This document shows, piece by piece, positions 25,644-38,555 of a DNA stretch of 64,000 nt; the stretch's first letter is position 1; every line of letters starts with the position of its first letter. This DNA comes from Epiperipatus broadwayi (Eukaryota; Onychophora; Udeonychophora; Euonychophora; Peripatidae), in NCBI GenBank assembly GCA_028023455.1, contig JAQFVV010000049.1, positions 3,945,649 through 4,009,648 of the forward strand, in the 5' to 3' direction. The notes under the pieces are model-generated. The model did not search any database. It had not been told where the DNA came from and saw only the letters and a program-made list of their open reading frames with translations. The translations under genes and the position numbers were made by a program.

Positions 25644-26872
25644 TTAGACATTGTTTTCTCTGCTTCTGTCTGTTTTATATGTTGATGTGTTTTTCATTGC
25701 TGCAGGTGTGTGTTTTAGTTTATGGTGTTGGTCTCCATTACTTATATTATTACCATGCAATGTTGGCTTATGTTGTGTGCTTGTTGTTGGCATTCTTAAT
25801 TTGCTTGGATTGTTTGCTTGGTCTTCAATTGTCTTTTCAATTTGTGTGTAGATTATTTTGGTACCCACATTTATGTTTTTTACTTGTATTTTCTCAAATT
25901 GTGACTGTTGTTTGGTATTGCTGCTTGAATTTGAGTCTTGATTGTTTTGATTCAGATAATTTGTTTGTTCATAGGAGGACTGTATTTTATGATTTTCTGT
26001 TTGATTCTGTGCATCTTGGTTTGTATTGCATTGTATTACCAGGTGTCCACATTGTTTGCATGTGTAACATTGTGGTCTCAGGCCTCTTATATATAGATTA
26101 AGTATGGCTTTATGATCGATGATTTGTGTGGGTATGTCTTTCAGATTTATATTGGGATTAATTTTTATTTTGAATTCAAAGCTGTTGCTGTGCATGGGTA
26201 TTGGCGTATCTATAAGATATATAGGTTTAAAATTTGTGACTTCTCCAAATAGTTTAATCATGTGCTGGAACTCTTTTATATCATATTTAAAATACACATT
26301 TTTAATATTCCCATGATAAAGCTTTGTGCATCCCTGCCAATGACTACTACTGCATAATTCTTTAGTTTTTTTATTTGCATTTGAAAATGATTTCTTTGGT
26401 GTTCTCTGAAAAACTCTATAGCTATATATCTTGAGTTGGGATATTCTCCTATTTGCTGGATTGCATCCCACATTCTGTTTACTGTCAGGGGTTCATGTAG
26501 CAATGCTCTTGGGAACTTATATAGATTGAGATCTTAATCCATGGCTAATAATACTATCGACTTTTGCAAAAAAAAAAAAAAAATTAAATGAGTTAAATAT
26601 TTTTTTGGGGATTGTTTTATTAAAATCATTATTTACTTTCTGTATTTCTTCCTCGCTCCAATCTGCAAGGAGTGGGGGTGGGGTTCTTGGTTTCCAATGT
26701 CTCTGATATTAAAATTGTTAATGTCTTTTTGGTTTACTTTTCTAAATCTTGGTGTTTGCGCTAGATTTGTGTCTTTGCTGATTCTGTCAAAATTGAGCTT
26801 GGTAACGTTGGCATAGGTTTTGGTCATGTTGCAGGTTTTTGACATCGTGTTAACTGCTTTGATGCCAATCAA
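25644..26872 (-). pseudogene. LINE ORF1 relic with CCHC knuckle
   Basis: Three overlapping frames (26872-26633, 26503-26276, 26471-25644) together follow the same protein as ORF1 at 23473-24438. Shared blocks include TYAN, PRFR-V-NQ-D, SRY-A-EF, IYL/R-DTP and the IRGLRPQCYTC lead into the knuckle. CYTCKQCGHLVIQC is C-x2-C-x4-H-x4-C at residues 135-148 of the last frame. The tail is Gln/Asn/Ser/Lys-rich. At least two frameshifts and an A15 homopolymer near 26567-26582 break it. The hydrophobic plus-strand frame 25493-26101 is its antisense shadow. Confidence 0.75.
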
Positions 26873-27103
26873 TTCATTATCTGTTTACTTGGTCGCCATG
26901 TTTCTTTTTGATGAATTATTCCTTTCTTGTTGTACTTTTTGTATCAATTCTCATTTCTGTATTCCTGGACTGATTTGCATTTTTGTTTTCCGTCACTTTT
27001 GGTATGTGTTTTAATAATATGTGTTAATTTTTCTCCATTTTGAAACTGGACATATTCATGCTGATCAGCAATTTTTGTTAAATAGCTGCTCATTATTATT
27101 ATT

Positions 27104-28200
27104 AATCAAGAAATAATGTGTGTATACATATTTTTAAATCAGTTAAATCAAAATGTGTATTTTTAACGATTTTATGATTTTCTATTGAAATAATTGATAA
27201 CTGAAAACTGTAAAACTTACTGACGTCAAAGTGATATAATATAAACAGCTTTTTATTCTTAATGAATTTTCAGTTTTGAAAGTTATTATTCTTAATTTCT
27301 TTTTTTCACGTGATCAAGTGTTTTTCCAGATTACCTCCGAATATATAATATCTCAGAGAATACAATATATATTATCTTAACCGATTACTTCATCTTTAAG
27401 TTGCAGTTTAATAATTACTTTTATAGATATATTGGAAAGCGACACAGTTTTATTTTTATTAGAATAATATACATTTTATAAAACTTTAATTAAGGACTAA
27501 GAAATAACTGATGATTGAAAACTGCATAAACTTATTGACGCCAAAGTAATATAAGGGGTACAAATTTTTATTCTTAATGGACTTTGAGTTTTGGGTGTTA
27601 TTTTTAAATAATACTTTTAAAGGTAAAAAAAAAGTTTATTATTTTCTTACAGGGAAAAGACTAGATTTGTGTTAAAAAGTATTATAAGAATTTTGATTGG
27701 GGTCAATTAACAATTTAATATATTTAATGACATGATCGTTGATATCTTATATGTGTGTATAAATACTATTAATATTTTTAAATTACTTTAGCCAAAATAT
27801 ATTTGTTTGTTTTTTTAAATGTTTTTAAGATTTTCTATTGTCTAGAAATAACTGGTGATTAAAAACTGCATAAACTTATTGACGTCAAAATAATACAATG
27901 TGTACAGATTTTTATTCTTAATGGACTTTGAGTTTTGAAAGTTATTGTTCTTACTTCTTTATTGATTCCTTGTCTTCGTGTAATCAAGAGTTTTTTTAAG
28001 TTGTTTTACTCTGGATATAATGAGAAATGGCAATATTTTTAAAGAATACTTTTAAAAGGGAAAAAAGGTTATTATTTTTTTACTGGAAAAAGACTAGATT
28101 TGTGTTAAAAAGAATTGCAAAAATTTTGATTGGAGTCAATTAACAATTTAATATATTTAATGATATGATCGTATAAATACAATTTTTTTTTTTTACTTTA
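27104..28200 (+). promoter_or_regulatory. LINE 5' tandem monomers with CRE-like boxes
   Basis: Three copies of one unit follow each other, with a partial one before. Landmarks repeated in each are AAACT(G/T)..TAAACTTA(T/C)TGACGTCA-like sequence, TTTTTATTCTTAATG, CTAGATTTGTGTTAAAAAG and GTCAATTAACAATTTAATA. The cAMP-response-element core TGACGTCA is perfect at 27221-27228 and 27880-27887 and mutated to TGACGCCA at 27536-27543, giving spacings of 315 and 344. GTATAAATAC, a TATA-like box, ends units two and three (27757 and 28171). The position directly upstream of ORF1 suggests the element promoter, as in monomer-type L1 5' UTRs. Confidence 0.65.
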
Positions 28201-28289
28201 GAGCTTTTTTTTTCATTGTCTTATATACATTGCTTAATATTTTCACATTTATTATGGCTACTTTGACCATTTCATATCCATTATGCCAG

Positions 28290-30200
28290 TTACTTATGGG
28301 AGGCAAAATCTTTGAAATGTTCTGGGCTCTGTTGTTTGAAATATCACTTACACTGTTTTAATTCTGTTAAAAATAAGGATTGTAGTGGGTCTGTTTTTGT
28401 ATATGATTATTGTTAGGTTTCTCATAAATAGGATGCTGCCTTTTCTTTTCAATCATCTTTTTTAAATTCATCAATTTCTGATTCAGATTATCCTGCTGTG
28501 AATACTATAGATAATCAGCTTATTCCTGATAAAAATAAAATTCCAAACATTACCTTTTGTCATATTTTCATTTGTCTTGTACTAAGCTATCCAAATCTGA
28601 TGCTATTATTTTTCAAACAGTTGGCAATGGCTTTTTAAAATGTCAGGCTTGTAATGATATAACTTCCAGTATAAAATTTTCAGATGTTGATAATAAACTT
28701 TTTAATGAATTGGTAATAGATAATGACTCAATGAAGTCATTGACCAATAAGATCATGGGTTTAGATTCGAAAGGCAATGAGTGTAATTTGGTCGAACCTA
28801 TGGTTTCTGATAGTCACATTTCAAGTACTGATTATGATATATTTACTAAAGAAAACTCAGATTTGATAATAATGTCTTCTTGTGATAATACAGATTATTA
28901 AAAAAAATTCTAATGATTATAATGAATTAGATTATATTTCTAAATCTAATACTAGATTATCAGCAGTTGTGAAGACAGGTGTTACAAATAATAATTTTAA
29001 TAATTCTGATAATGGTTCTATACCAGTACAAAGGAGTAAAGCTAATAGTGCTGTAAATAGCTCTACTTTTAACTAATGTGCAGGTTGAATTGATTTATGT
29101 GGCTAACAGTATCTTTCTTATGCAGCTAATTCTACTATTACATCCACAGGAATGTTGAATATTTTTCTGTTGATTTAAACTGCGTGGATAAATGTCTTAA
29201 TGATATCATTTCATATCCTGAACATTTCACTTTAGAGGTTTTACAATCTTATTCTATATCACATATTCATTTTCTGATTATTAAGATGTCTTACCTTTGC
29301 AATAAACCATTGAATTGTTTTCTAGTTTAACAAAGGTATTCAGTGCTCTCTTTCTTCTGTCAAATCAACTTGTTTTTTCCAAAGTGGGTTCAAATAAAAC
29401 CAGGATAATTTACAATAAAAACTTTCATAATACATATCATGAAAAGCATGATACTGGTAATAATATTAGTTTATATGATAACAAGAGTTATAATAATATA
29501 AAAAGTGTTGTAAACAATTATACTAGTTCAGAGTCTCAGTCACTTGTTAAGAAAGATAAAACTTGTTATGAAATCTAGAGTAAAAGGTCTAACTTTTCAT
29601 ATAAATCATAGGGATGTTTTACTTTGCAAAAAACACATTAAAACAAAAATTGATTTTATAGATAAAACCCAACTTTATCACAACAAAGGAAATTCTAATG
29701 TATCTTATAAATGGTGGCCTTCTAATTCTGTTTCATGAATATATTCTTGTAATACTTCTCCTTTTCAGCAATTTTATAATAGAAAATTATCAATTAAACA
29801 GCTTAGCAAAGAGATTAGTTTACCCCATAATTTTAAACTAAATTCAAATAAATTTTATTATAAAAAATTTAGTAATTTTTCTTCTAAATTTAGACAAAAT
29901 ATTTCTAAAGATAATGATGAACTTAAGTTTAAAGGTCCAATTTCTTATAGGGTTCTAATAATAGTAATTGTTCATTATTAATTAAGGATAATGATAAATA
30001 TTATAAATATTTGATTTTAAATATGACAGTAGCGGTTAACTCTACTATTATAAAGAGATTTTTGGAAGACAAACTTCAGGTTAAACCCATACGTATTAAG
30101 ATTAATATGTTTAATTCTAATACTAGTAGTTTTTGTTTCAATTCCCAAACATAATCATTAGGAGTTTATTTTGAATCATTTATGACCTTGCGGTACTGTA
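28290..30200 (+). pseudogene. CR1-like ORF1 with PHD-type zinc finger, decayed
   Basis: Several CR1-group ORF1 proteins carry a PHD-like finger. Here KSLKCSGLCCLKYHLHCFNS-like sequence (28304-28365) and then YFHLSCTKLSKSD with FLKCQAC (28560-28655) supply Cys/His pairs in the C-x2-C ... H-x2-C ... C-x2-C order expected of a PHD finger. The downstream frames 28557-28901, 28882-29076, 29315-29578 and 29544-29738 are Asn/Ser/Lys-rich and have no family I recognise. Stops occur at each boundary. Placement before the endonuclease supports the ORF1 reading. Confidence 0.5.
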
Positions 30201-30339
30201 ATAAAATTTTTTTATGGCTCATTCGCTAGTTCATTAATACTTTCTGATTAATTTCTTTTACCAATATCATCCTTTATTAACATTTTGTTTTCTCTTGATT
30301 ATTCTTTGTCATTTTATATTTTTTGATATTATGTTTGGA

Positions 30340-31112
30340 CTTTATTATTTTTATATAAAGATTCATGGGATTAGAACTAAAACAGCAAAAATTAAGCAAT
30401 TCTTCAGTTCTAAAAATGTTGATATTGTTTCATTTCAGAAACATGGCTTACTCAACACATCTCAGATGATATGTTTATGGACAATAGATATAAAGTACTT
30501 TGGACAGACAGATCCTCTGATGTTGCTTCCAAAAATAGAGGCATGCTCATTACCTTTAAATGTAATATTATACATAAGCATATTCCTATTTCATCATCAT
30601 CTTGTGAGGTTACAGGGTGTGAAATATGTTTGGAAAATAGTGTCAAATTTCTTTTGGGTACTGTCTACATAAAGCCAACATTATCCTTTTTAGAGTTTAA
30701 TGAGTTTCTTTGTATTCTTGAAGACTTTTTAATCAAATACAAATCATATATAGTTATTACTGGTGAATTTAATATTCCTGATTTATATTCAGGTAATACT
30801 ATCATAGATTCAGTCTCATTTTCACCTAAAGCATTGAGAATGATTCAGTTTTGCAATTTGTTAAATCTAAAACAATTTAATCCATATACCAATTTCAATG
30901 ATTACATGTTGGATTATATTCTTAGTAATTTTCCTACAATTGAATGTTTAACTACTTCTTATTTTCGTTTTTTCATTGATTTGCATCATCTGCCCTTAGA
31001 ATTTTATAATAATATTAAATTTAAGAGACTTTGTCCCTATAAAACTATGAAAAGAAACTACAGAAAGGGAAGTTATATGGGTCTTTGCTTACAATTATCT
31101 AACTTTAACTGA
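30340..31112 (+). pseudogene. CR1-like LINE endonuclease domain
   Basis: The APE-type endonuclease opens with KIHGIRTKTAKIKQFFSSKN then VDIVSF (30358-30434), the N-x-R-G-L-x-x-K ... D-I-V/I motif. A frameshift near 30435 moves to the frame reading ETWLTQHISDD (the catalytic E-T-W-L motif), then LLGTVYIKP and IVITGEFNIPD (G-D-F-N position, with D replaced by E). NDYMLDYILSN and DLHHLPLEF (S-D-H position, with S-D-H replaced by D-L-H-H) follow. So besides the shift, two active-site motifs carry substitutions. Confidence 0.75.
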
Positions 31113-31118
31113 AAAAAT

Positions 31119-32112
31119 TTGTATTCTTCATCAGATGTAGATTTCTGTATGAAGTTTTTTGAACAATCATTTAGTGAACTAATTGGCAAATACATTCCCA
31201 AGAAAATTTTTTTAACTAACCATTTTCCTGTCTGGTTTTCAGTCTCTCTTAAAGAAATTATTAAAAGGAAATCATTTCACCATTGTAAATATTGGAGAAC
31301 TAAGAACTTAAATTATTATAACAATTTTATTAATTATAGAAGATTGTCAAAGGTTATATATCATAGAGGTTTTCAAAAATTCATTCAAAATACTGAAAGT
31401 CATATTTCTGATAACCCTTTGCAATTTTGGTCTCTAGTCAAGGATTTAGGTATTACAAAAAAAATTTACAAAGTAATAAGATGATTTTTCTCATTATTTC
31501 TCAAAGCTTTTTAAACATTATAAATATTTTACTAACTTAACTGAAAATAATGATATAATTGAAGAAAGGATAACATTTAATTCATTTATTGAATCTGATA
31601 TTAATTTTTGCTATTAAGCAGCTTAAATTACATTCCAGTGTGGGCCTTGACAATATTGCAGCTTTCATTTATAAAGGAGGTGCTGAATATGTTGCTTCTC
31701 CTCTTTTGCATATTTTTAATTGCTCTTTAGCAAATGGTACTTTTCCTACATCCCTTAAAATTGTTAACGTTGTACCTATTTTTAAGAAAGAATCTAGAGA
31801 TTTGGTAAGTGACTATAGAGCTATTTCAATTCTACACACTGTTGCTCGAATATTTGAAAGATGTTTATATAATAAAATTATCTTGGATATCAATAAGGTT
31901 TTGGCACCAGAGCAGCGTGGCTTTTTGCCTAATAGATCCATTGAAACAAATTTGCTAACTATTTTTGATCACATTTCAAATTCAAATGAGAATCAATCTA
32001 GGTTGGATATTATTTATTTTAATATGACTAAGGCTTTTGATAGAGTTAATTATAAAATTCTTTTTCAAAAGCTTAATAGTGTAGGTTTTTCCAAATTATT
32101 AATTAATAGATA
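31119..32112 (+). pseudogene. CR1-like LINE linker and RT N-terminal half
   Basis: 31119-31484 is the linker region with KSFHHCKYWRTKN and PLQFWSLVKDLG-like segments common to CR1-group ORF2. 31589-32113 reads LHSSVGLDNIAAFIYKGGAE (S-x-G-x-D motif 0), IVNVVPIFKKESRDLVSDYR then AISILHTVARIFER (motif 1), PEQRGFLPNRSIETNL (motif 2) and LDIIYFNMTKAFDRVNY (motif A, where the usual first Asp reads N in FNMTKAFD). The frame ends at LINR-stop where the 419-bp repeat begins. Motifs B and C of this copy are missing. Confidence 0.8.
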
Positions 32113-32616
32113 ACTTTTAGATAAGTGCTTGGCTTTGGGTTGGTATTTTTAGGTCTAGTGTCTGAACCTACCCTGGCACCTCTCTGAGGAGTGCCAAAGC
32201 ATGAAACCATGGTCAGAGGTTATGGGGGAGTTCCTGACAGAGATATACTAAGTGCTGGCTCTGGCTAAGCATTTATCATAAAGCTTGTTGAGAAATTGGC
32301 TATCCTCACTGTTTAAAACTTACAAGCTTAAGAGATAGGGTCATGTGATCTATGACTCTTATTTTGACTATTTATAGTCTCTGCCCTAAGTCTTATGCAA
32401 TGAGATATTGCTAAGACTACTAATATATGGTATGGCTGAAAATATATCAGCCCCATATAGCTATTTGAGTTGGATAGCTGGGTTTGAAGACATGTAGATG
32501 TCTGAAATTTTCAGATTTTCCACTCAATAGATAACTTTTACATAAGTGCTTGGCTTTGGATTGGTATTTTTAGATCTAGTATCTGAACCTACCTTGACAC
32601 CTCTCTGAGGAGTGCG
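32105..32616. repeat. Tandem 419-bp repeat, 1.2 units, interrupting the LINE
   Basis: AATAGATAACTTTTA-like sequence, then AAGTGCTTGGCTTTGG and CACCTCTCTGAGGAGTGC, occur near 32106-32202 and again near 32525-32616, period about 419. The unit is GC-richer than its surroundings and has no open frame. It starts where the LINE reading stops. It may be a satellite monomer pair or an element with short direct terminal repeats. The following 32617-32828 is unidentified. Confidence 0.75.
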
Positions 32617-32826
32617 GACTACTTTTGCTTTTCACATTATTTTGATTCTGTAATGGCACTTTAAAAAAATAAAAAATAAAAGCAGAAAAGGAAGGAATTA
32701 TATAAGAATATCATTTTACATATGATATGAAGAAATCCCTCATAATATATGTATTTGGAATTCTGTATATATTGGAGCCAAAAAATATTGTCTTCCTAAA
32801 ACATAATGCACATAACTATTAACTTT

Positions 32827-34580
<1,754 letters not shown>

Positions 34581-34688
34581 GGTGGTGGTGGCAGTGGTGG
34601 TGGTGGTAGTGGTAGTAGTGGTAGTAGTAGTAGTAGCAGCAGCAGCAGTAGCAGCAGCAGTAGCAGTAGCAGTAGTAGTAATAGTATG
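34581..34688. repeat. Compound GGT/GTA/GCA trinucleotide array
   Basis: It continues the (ATT)n tract in the same 3-bp phase but with GGT, GTA and GCA units. The switch from ATT to G-rich units is abrupt at 34580. Confidence 0.9.
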
Positions 34689-34974
34689 CTGAAAATAAAT
34701 AAAAAAAGAAACCCCAAAAGACATGAATCTTTATAAAAATATAAAAACTTTCTAACAAAGTTTTTCTAAAAATCAAATTGTTAATTTTTTTGTTGTTGTT
34801 AAATGTTTGCATACTTTTTAGTTTGTTTGTTATCAGAACTAGTTACAAGAAATATTTGTATTGGCCCCTGGTTCAGATTTATGGGAAATGCCACTCACTA
34901 TAAACAAAAATGAGTAGGTGCTAAACACATTGGAACAATCCTGTTGTTTTCCTGAAGGTTTGTGATGACAGTAT

Positions 34975-35470
34975 CAAATTTGTATTTACACATTGGCCTA
35001 TTTTCATCATCTAATATTAAGTATTGAATGTCTTTAGAAAAATTTAACTTTATTTAAATATTCCACTTACATTCAACTGTTAGCAATAGCACACATGTTA
35101 GTATATGCATGTTTCAAGTGATTTTATTCTTCTCTTTTCTTCAGTTATTTTTGGCCTAACCAGTGACAGTAGTAGTATGGAAGTCAAACCTGGGTTCTTC
35201 AATTCTAAAATATAGAGCATTACTTTAAAATTCAATATTTAAGAATCTAAGAGTCCAGATTTGATTCCCATGTCAGTACTATCCTGGTTACATTAGCAAC
35301 ATCTGATGAAGAGAGAAAAATAATACCTCTTGAAACATTGTATATATACTAACATGTGTACTATTAGTAACAGTTGAATGTAATTTAAAAATTTAAATAA
35401 AAAATGTTCTAATAAATATTCAATACTTAATATTAGATGATAGAAATAGTTCAATATATAAATACAATTT
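34975..35470. repeat. Fold-back repeat of about 500 bp
   Basis: Arms 34975-35210 and 35225-35470 are inverted copies: for example CATTCAACTGTTAGCAATAG and CACACATGTTAGTATATGCA on the left face TAACATGTGTACTATTAGTA and CAGTTGAATGTAA on the right. Each arm holds a CTGATGA...GAAACAT core (right arm 35303-35335) and a GATTTGA(T/C)TCC-like box B. No open frame. Confidence 0.75.
35296..35360 (+). ncRNA. Hammerhead-like core in fold-back repeat
   Basis: CTGATGA (35303-35309), AGAG-loop-CTCT as stem II, GAAA (35332-35335), then ACAT...ATGT as stem III. The base after stem III is G where cleavable hammerheads need A, C or U, and stem I is poor. So this is a decayed or coincidental core. Confidence 0.25.
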
Positions 35471-36250
35471 GAACAATTCAGTTTATAGGTGGCAACATGA
35501 AAATACTTTTGTTGTAATGAATAAAACTGATATTCCAGAATAAGTTTTTGCAGACTTTTATATTCAATTTCCTATTATAAATTTATTAAGGCAATAAACC
35601 TTTAAGCATGTGCACTTGAAAATACAAGGGTAGGGACCTCTACATGTCTTAACCACAAGCTGGTTTAATAGATGCACTTTTAAGATAAAAAAACATAATT
35701 GTTAGGATGATCAGATTTATTTGACAACACTTCAGAAGCAAAATAATTTAATGACAATATTGGTGATAAAACATTTTATTTCAAGTAACACTTTAAATTA
35801 TTGCAGTAAAAAATAATAACAACAGCAAAAGATATTTTCAGTAACAAGATTTTTTAGTGGTGATGTAAAATAGTAACTTTATTATTGTGTAAACATCAAA
35901 AATTTTAATTTTAAATAATGTGGTCTGCATGTAAAATTTATGTTATTTAATGATTACAAATACATGAGGGAATATAAAAAATCTGCCAATTGGTGTTGTT
36001 AACAATGAAAGAGTTAATTAAAGAAAGTTTATTTTTATAATCGTTAGATAGGTATTAAGCTGTTTTTCTGATTACTAAACACTCTAAAATAAATATTGAA
36101 ACGGTAAACACATAAGTATATGGAATATTTTAAGGGATTTTTAACTAACTGCATCACATGGACTCTATAAAATCCAGGATAATTTACAGAATCCAAAATA
36201 CTTTTCAGAGCATTTGTAGAAGCACTAAATGTCACACAATCACTATTTTC
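35471..36250. other. A+T-rich sequence with one dispersed repeat core
   Basis: 35615-35665 (TAGGGACCTCTACA and TTAACCACAAGCT) matches, inverted, 60755-60815. No gene seen. The minus-strand frame 36044-36418 overlaps the next repeat and is not a gene. Confidence 0.5.
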
Positions 36251-36357
36251 TATCCTTACACAAGCTGTAAAACAGAGACAAAGCTCTCTATATAGTAGTG
36301 CTAACATCCAATGATAGTTTGGCTTGCACTGGGTGACACTACTGTATGGGTAATTTT
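36251..36357. mobile_element. Family F fold-back element, centre deleted
   Basis: It has the outer blocks of both arms (CTTACACAAGCTGTAAAACA on the left, CACTACTGTATGGGTAA on the right), but the inner parts with the hammerhead-like core are missing. Confidence 0.6.
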
Positions 36358-38555
36358 TTTTCTGTTTTAACATTTGCAGAACCAGGATTTCATAAATATC
36401 AGAATATAACCCACACAATCGGATACATCTGTTACTTCGGATATAGGTTCTCTTTAAGGAGGATGATTAAAGAAAAAATAAAGTTCATTATTTATTTCAC
36501 TATAAAAAACATAGTCAGCATATCTATAAAATCCACATTTAGCTATGTTACTACTGTAAAAGAAAATTATTATTAAATAAATTGCTTGTATAGCTTAATA
36601 GATTTTAGCACCCAAAGAATAAATTGAAACAACGCTTAAATTGACAAATATGAGTTTTTTTATATATTTTCATCAACTGATATTCTATTCAGGAACTTTT
36701 AGCTCGAGTTCACCACTTTTCCTTCTTTGAATAGCATAATGCATAGCTTCTGCGACATTCACTAGCCTTCATAAAAAAAAGTGATTTGTTTCTAATTATT
36801 CTTAAATAAAGCGATTAAGAGATTCGCTATCCGCTTTATTAATAAAATAAAATTTTAATTCCTTTTTTAATTTTACTTAAAAACAAATTTGAAGTAGTTT
36901 TCTACTTATTTTTAGCTTTGATATTTTAAGAAATTTTGTTTGTTAACTTTGACGAAAATTGCCTTAAGGTAAATGATGAGTTTTGTACTTGAGGTTTGAA
37001 GATAATTTTGGAAAGAGACAAACATTTGAAAAGATCAAAGAAGTGCTTTTATATGATATGAAATGAATTTAAAAGTGTTTGATTACAGAATTTTGTTCTC
37101 AGCAGGTTAATGCTGTCTTTTCACACTCAATCAGTGATGAATTCTCGAAATTATTACCTTAATAAGTTTAAATTATTTTTAAATATTACTAAAAAAATGA
37201 TTTAACAGCCGACTTTATAAATATCAATTAGAAAATATTTTAAATGTTAAAGCGTATGTATTTATATATATATAATTGATGTTCCAAAAGTCTGGTTTCC
37301 CAAAGAAATTAGAATTAAATTTTTAATTAAATTATCCAATTATTTGAATTTTGAAAGTTTGCCCTAGAGAGAATTGTATATCAAGTAAAGATTTCTATTC
37401 ATAATTTATGAGACTTTTTGGTGCAACAGTAGGACATCAGTATATTGATATGATCAGAGTTCTAATCCAGGGCAGATAATCTTGAAATTTGTACAGATTT
37501 AAATCAAATTTATTTGATCAGATAGATAAGCCAACTCAAATAACCGTCTGATATTGATTAGTAAATAAGTATCTAGAAAGTATTACCTATAAAGAAAATG
37601 AGAGTGAAAAACCATCTCATATTCTGACTACCCAATATTTGGATACCATTATGAAGAGCCACTGGTTACAAAGTAGTACCTATAAAGAAAAGTAATATCT
37701 ATAAAGAAAATGATAAAAACCATCTCATATCCAACTACTCAATATTTGGATACCATAATGAGGACCACTGGAGAGTCTTTAGGCTTCCAGCGGCCTATTT
37801 AAATATTATTTTGGTCTGACTTTTTACACATTTGTTCTGTTTGTTCTACATTTCCAATTTTCAGTGAATCTCCTGAACTTTTACAGTATATTTACTCTAA
37901 TCATTATTATCTGTTACATATCATTTCAATTTATATTATTGTTCTAATTAATGCATTATAAAAAAGCCAAAGACAAACTATGAGCTAAGCATTTGTAGAA
38001 ATATAATATTCCAATCACTAGACATAAAACTCTACCATTAGCCTCAAAATGTTAAAAGGAAAAAATCAATAATACATCACTTTTACTTATAAACCACAAT
38101 CACATGTACAAGGTAGCCTCAACTTTTATTATAATTTTATTGCTATTGAGTAATTAGTAATGAATTTAATCTTCTATTTAATTTCTTTTTAGCAATTATC
38201 ATTATTGTCACTTTCAACCACTATTGTTTATTACAGCAGGAATGTCAAATTCATGTCAGCTACAGATCATTGTAGCAATTCATATGTTATATATTTAACC
38301 ACAGTTTTTTAATCTTTAAATAAATATGAAATTAATACCAAACTTAAAACTATTGTTACACTATTGAAAAATTACAATTAAGTTAAAAAATAGCTAATAA
38401 ATAATCAAAAGGAATATATGAAGAAACTAAGAACATACATATTACTGATATGATTATAATAATTCACTGATTGATGATAATACATAATAAAATATTTATT
38501 GCCAAATTATAAAAAGTACTGATTTATTACACTTTTTTTGCTTGAAACTTGCCAT
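36358..38555. other. A+T-rich sequence, no gene seen
   Basis: Apart from the tandem repeat at 37581-37771 and a weak tRNA-like box B (GTTCTAATCC, 37458-37467), which could mark a SINE, nothing is recognised. Confidence 0.5.
37581..37771. repeat. Two copies of a 112-bp tandem repeat
   Basis: ATAAAGAAAATGA at 37589 and 37701 starts the same order of ACCATCTCATAT, CAATATTTGGATACCAT and GAGGACCACTGG-like blocks. Two copies only. Confidence 0.8.

Larger units (their letters stand above)
24771..27090 (-). mobile_element. ORF1-only L1/Tx1-like element, minus strand
   Basis: Its 3' end (24771-24810 on the plus strand, AATAAAGT-like signal in minus sense) resembles the 3' end of the LINE at 18793, and it carries an (AAC/AAT)n tail. 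An ORF1 relic fills 25644-26872. Between ORF1 and the 3' end there are only about 870 bases and no endonuclease or RT motif, so ORF2 is absent. The 5' end abuts a short ATT tract at 27091-27103. It may be an internally deleted copy or a non-autonomous ORF1-only family, as known for HAL1 in mammals. Confidence 0.65.
27104..32112 (+). mobile_element. CR1-like LINE with 5' monomers, ORF1 and ORF2, 3'-truncated
   Basis: It begins just after a short ATT run (27091-27103). It has tandem 5' monomers (to about 28200), a PHD-like ORF1 (about 28290-30200), an endonuclease (about 30340-31112) and an RT that stops after motif A (32112). The order and motifs fit the CR1/L2/Jockey group. The downstream RT, and the element's own 3' end, are missing; a 419-bp repeat replaces them. 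Multiple stops and frameshifts are present. Confidence 0.75.

Noticed and set aside
25493-26101. 202-codon hydrophobic plus-strand frame resembling a membrane protein
   Set aside because: It is the antisense of the LINE ORF1 relic at 25644-26872; antisense of A-rich coding sequence gives Phe/Leu/Val/Cys-rich frames.
36044-36418. 124-codon minus-strand frame
   Set aside because: It runs through a truncated family F repeat (36251-36357) and A+T-rich flanks; no domain and no conservation with other copies.
37420-37480. tRNA gene candidate (GTTCTAATCC box B)
   Set aside because: No cloverleaf with paired acceptor and anticodon arms could be drawn; at most a SINE remnant.
37581-37771. CRISPR-like repeat pair
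   Set aside because: Two long tandem copies without short repeats and unique spacers, in a eukaryotic transposon-rich context.
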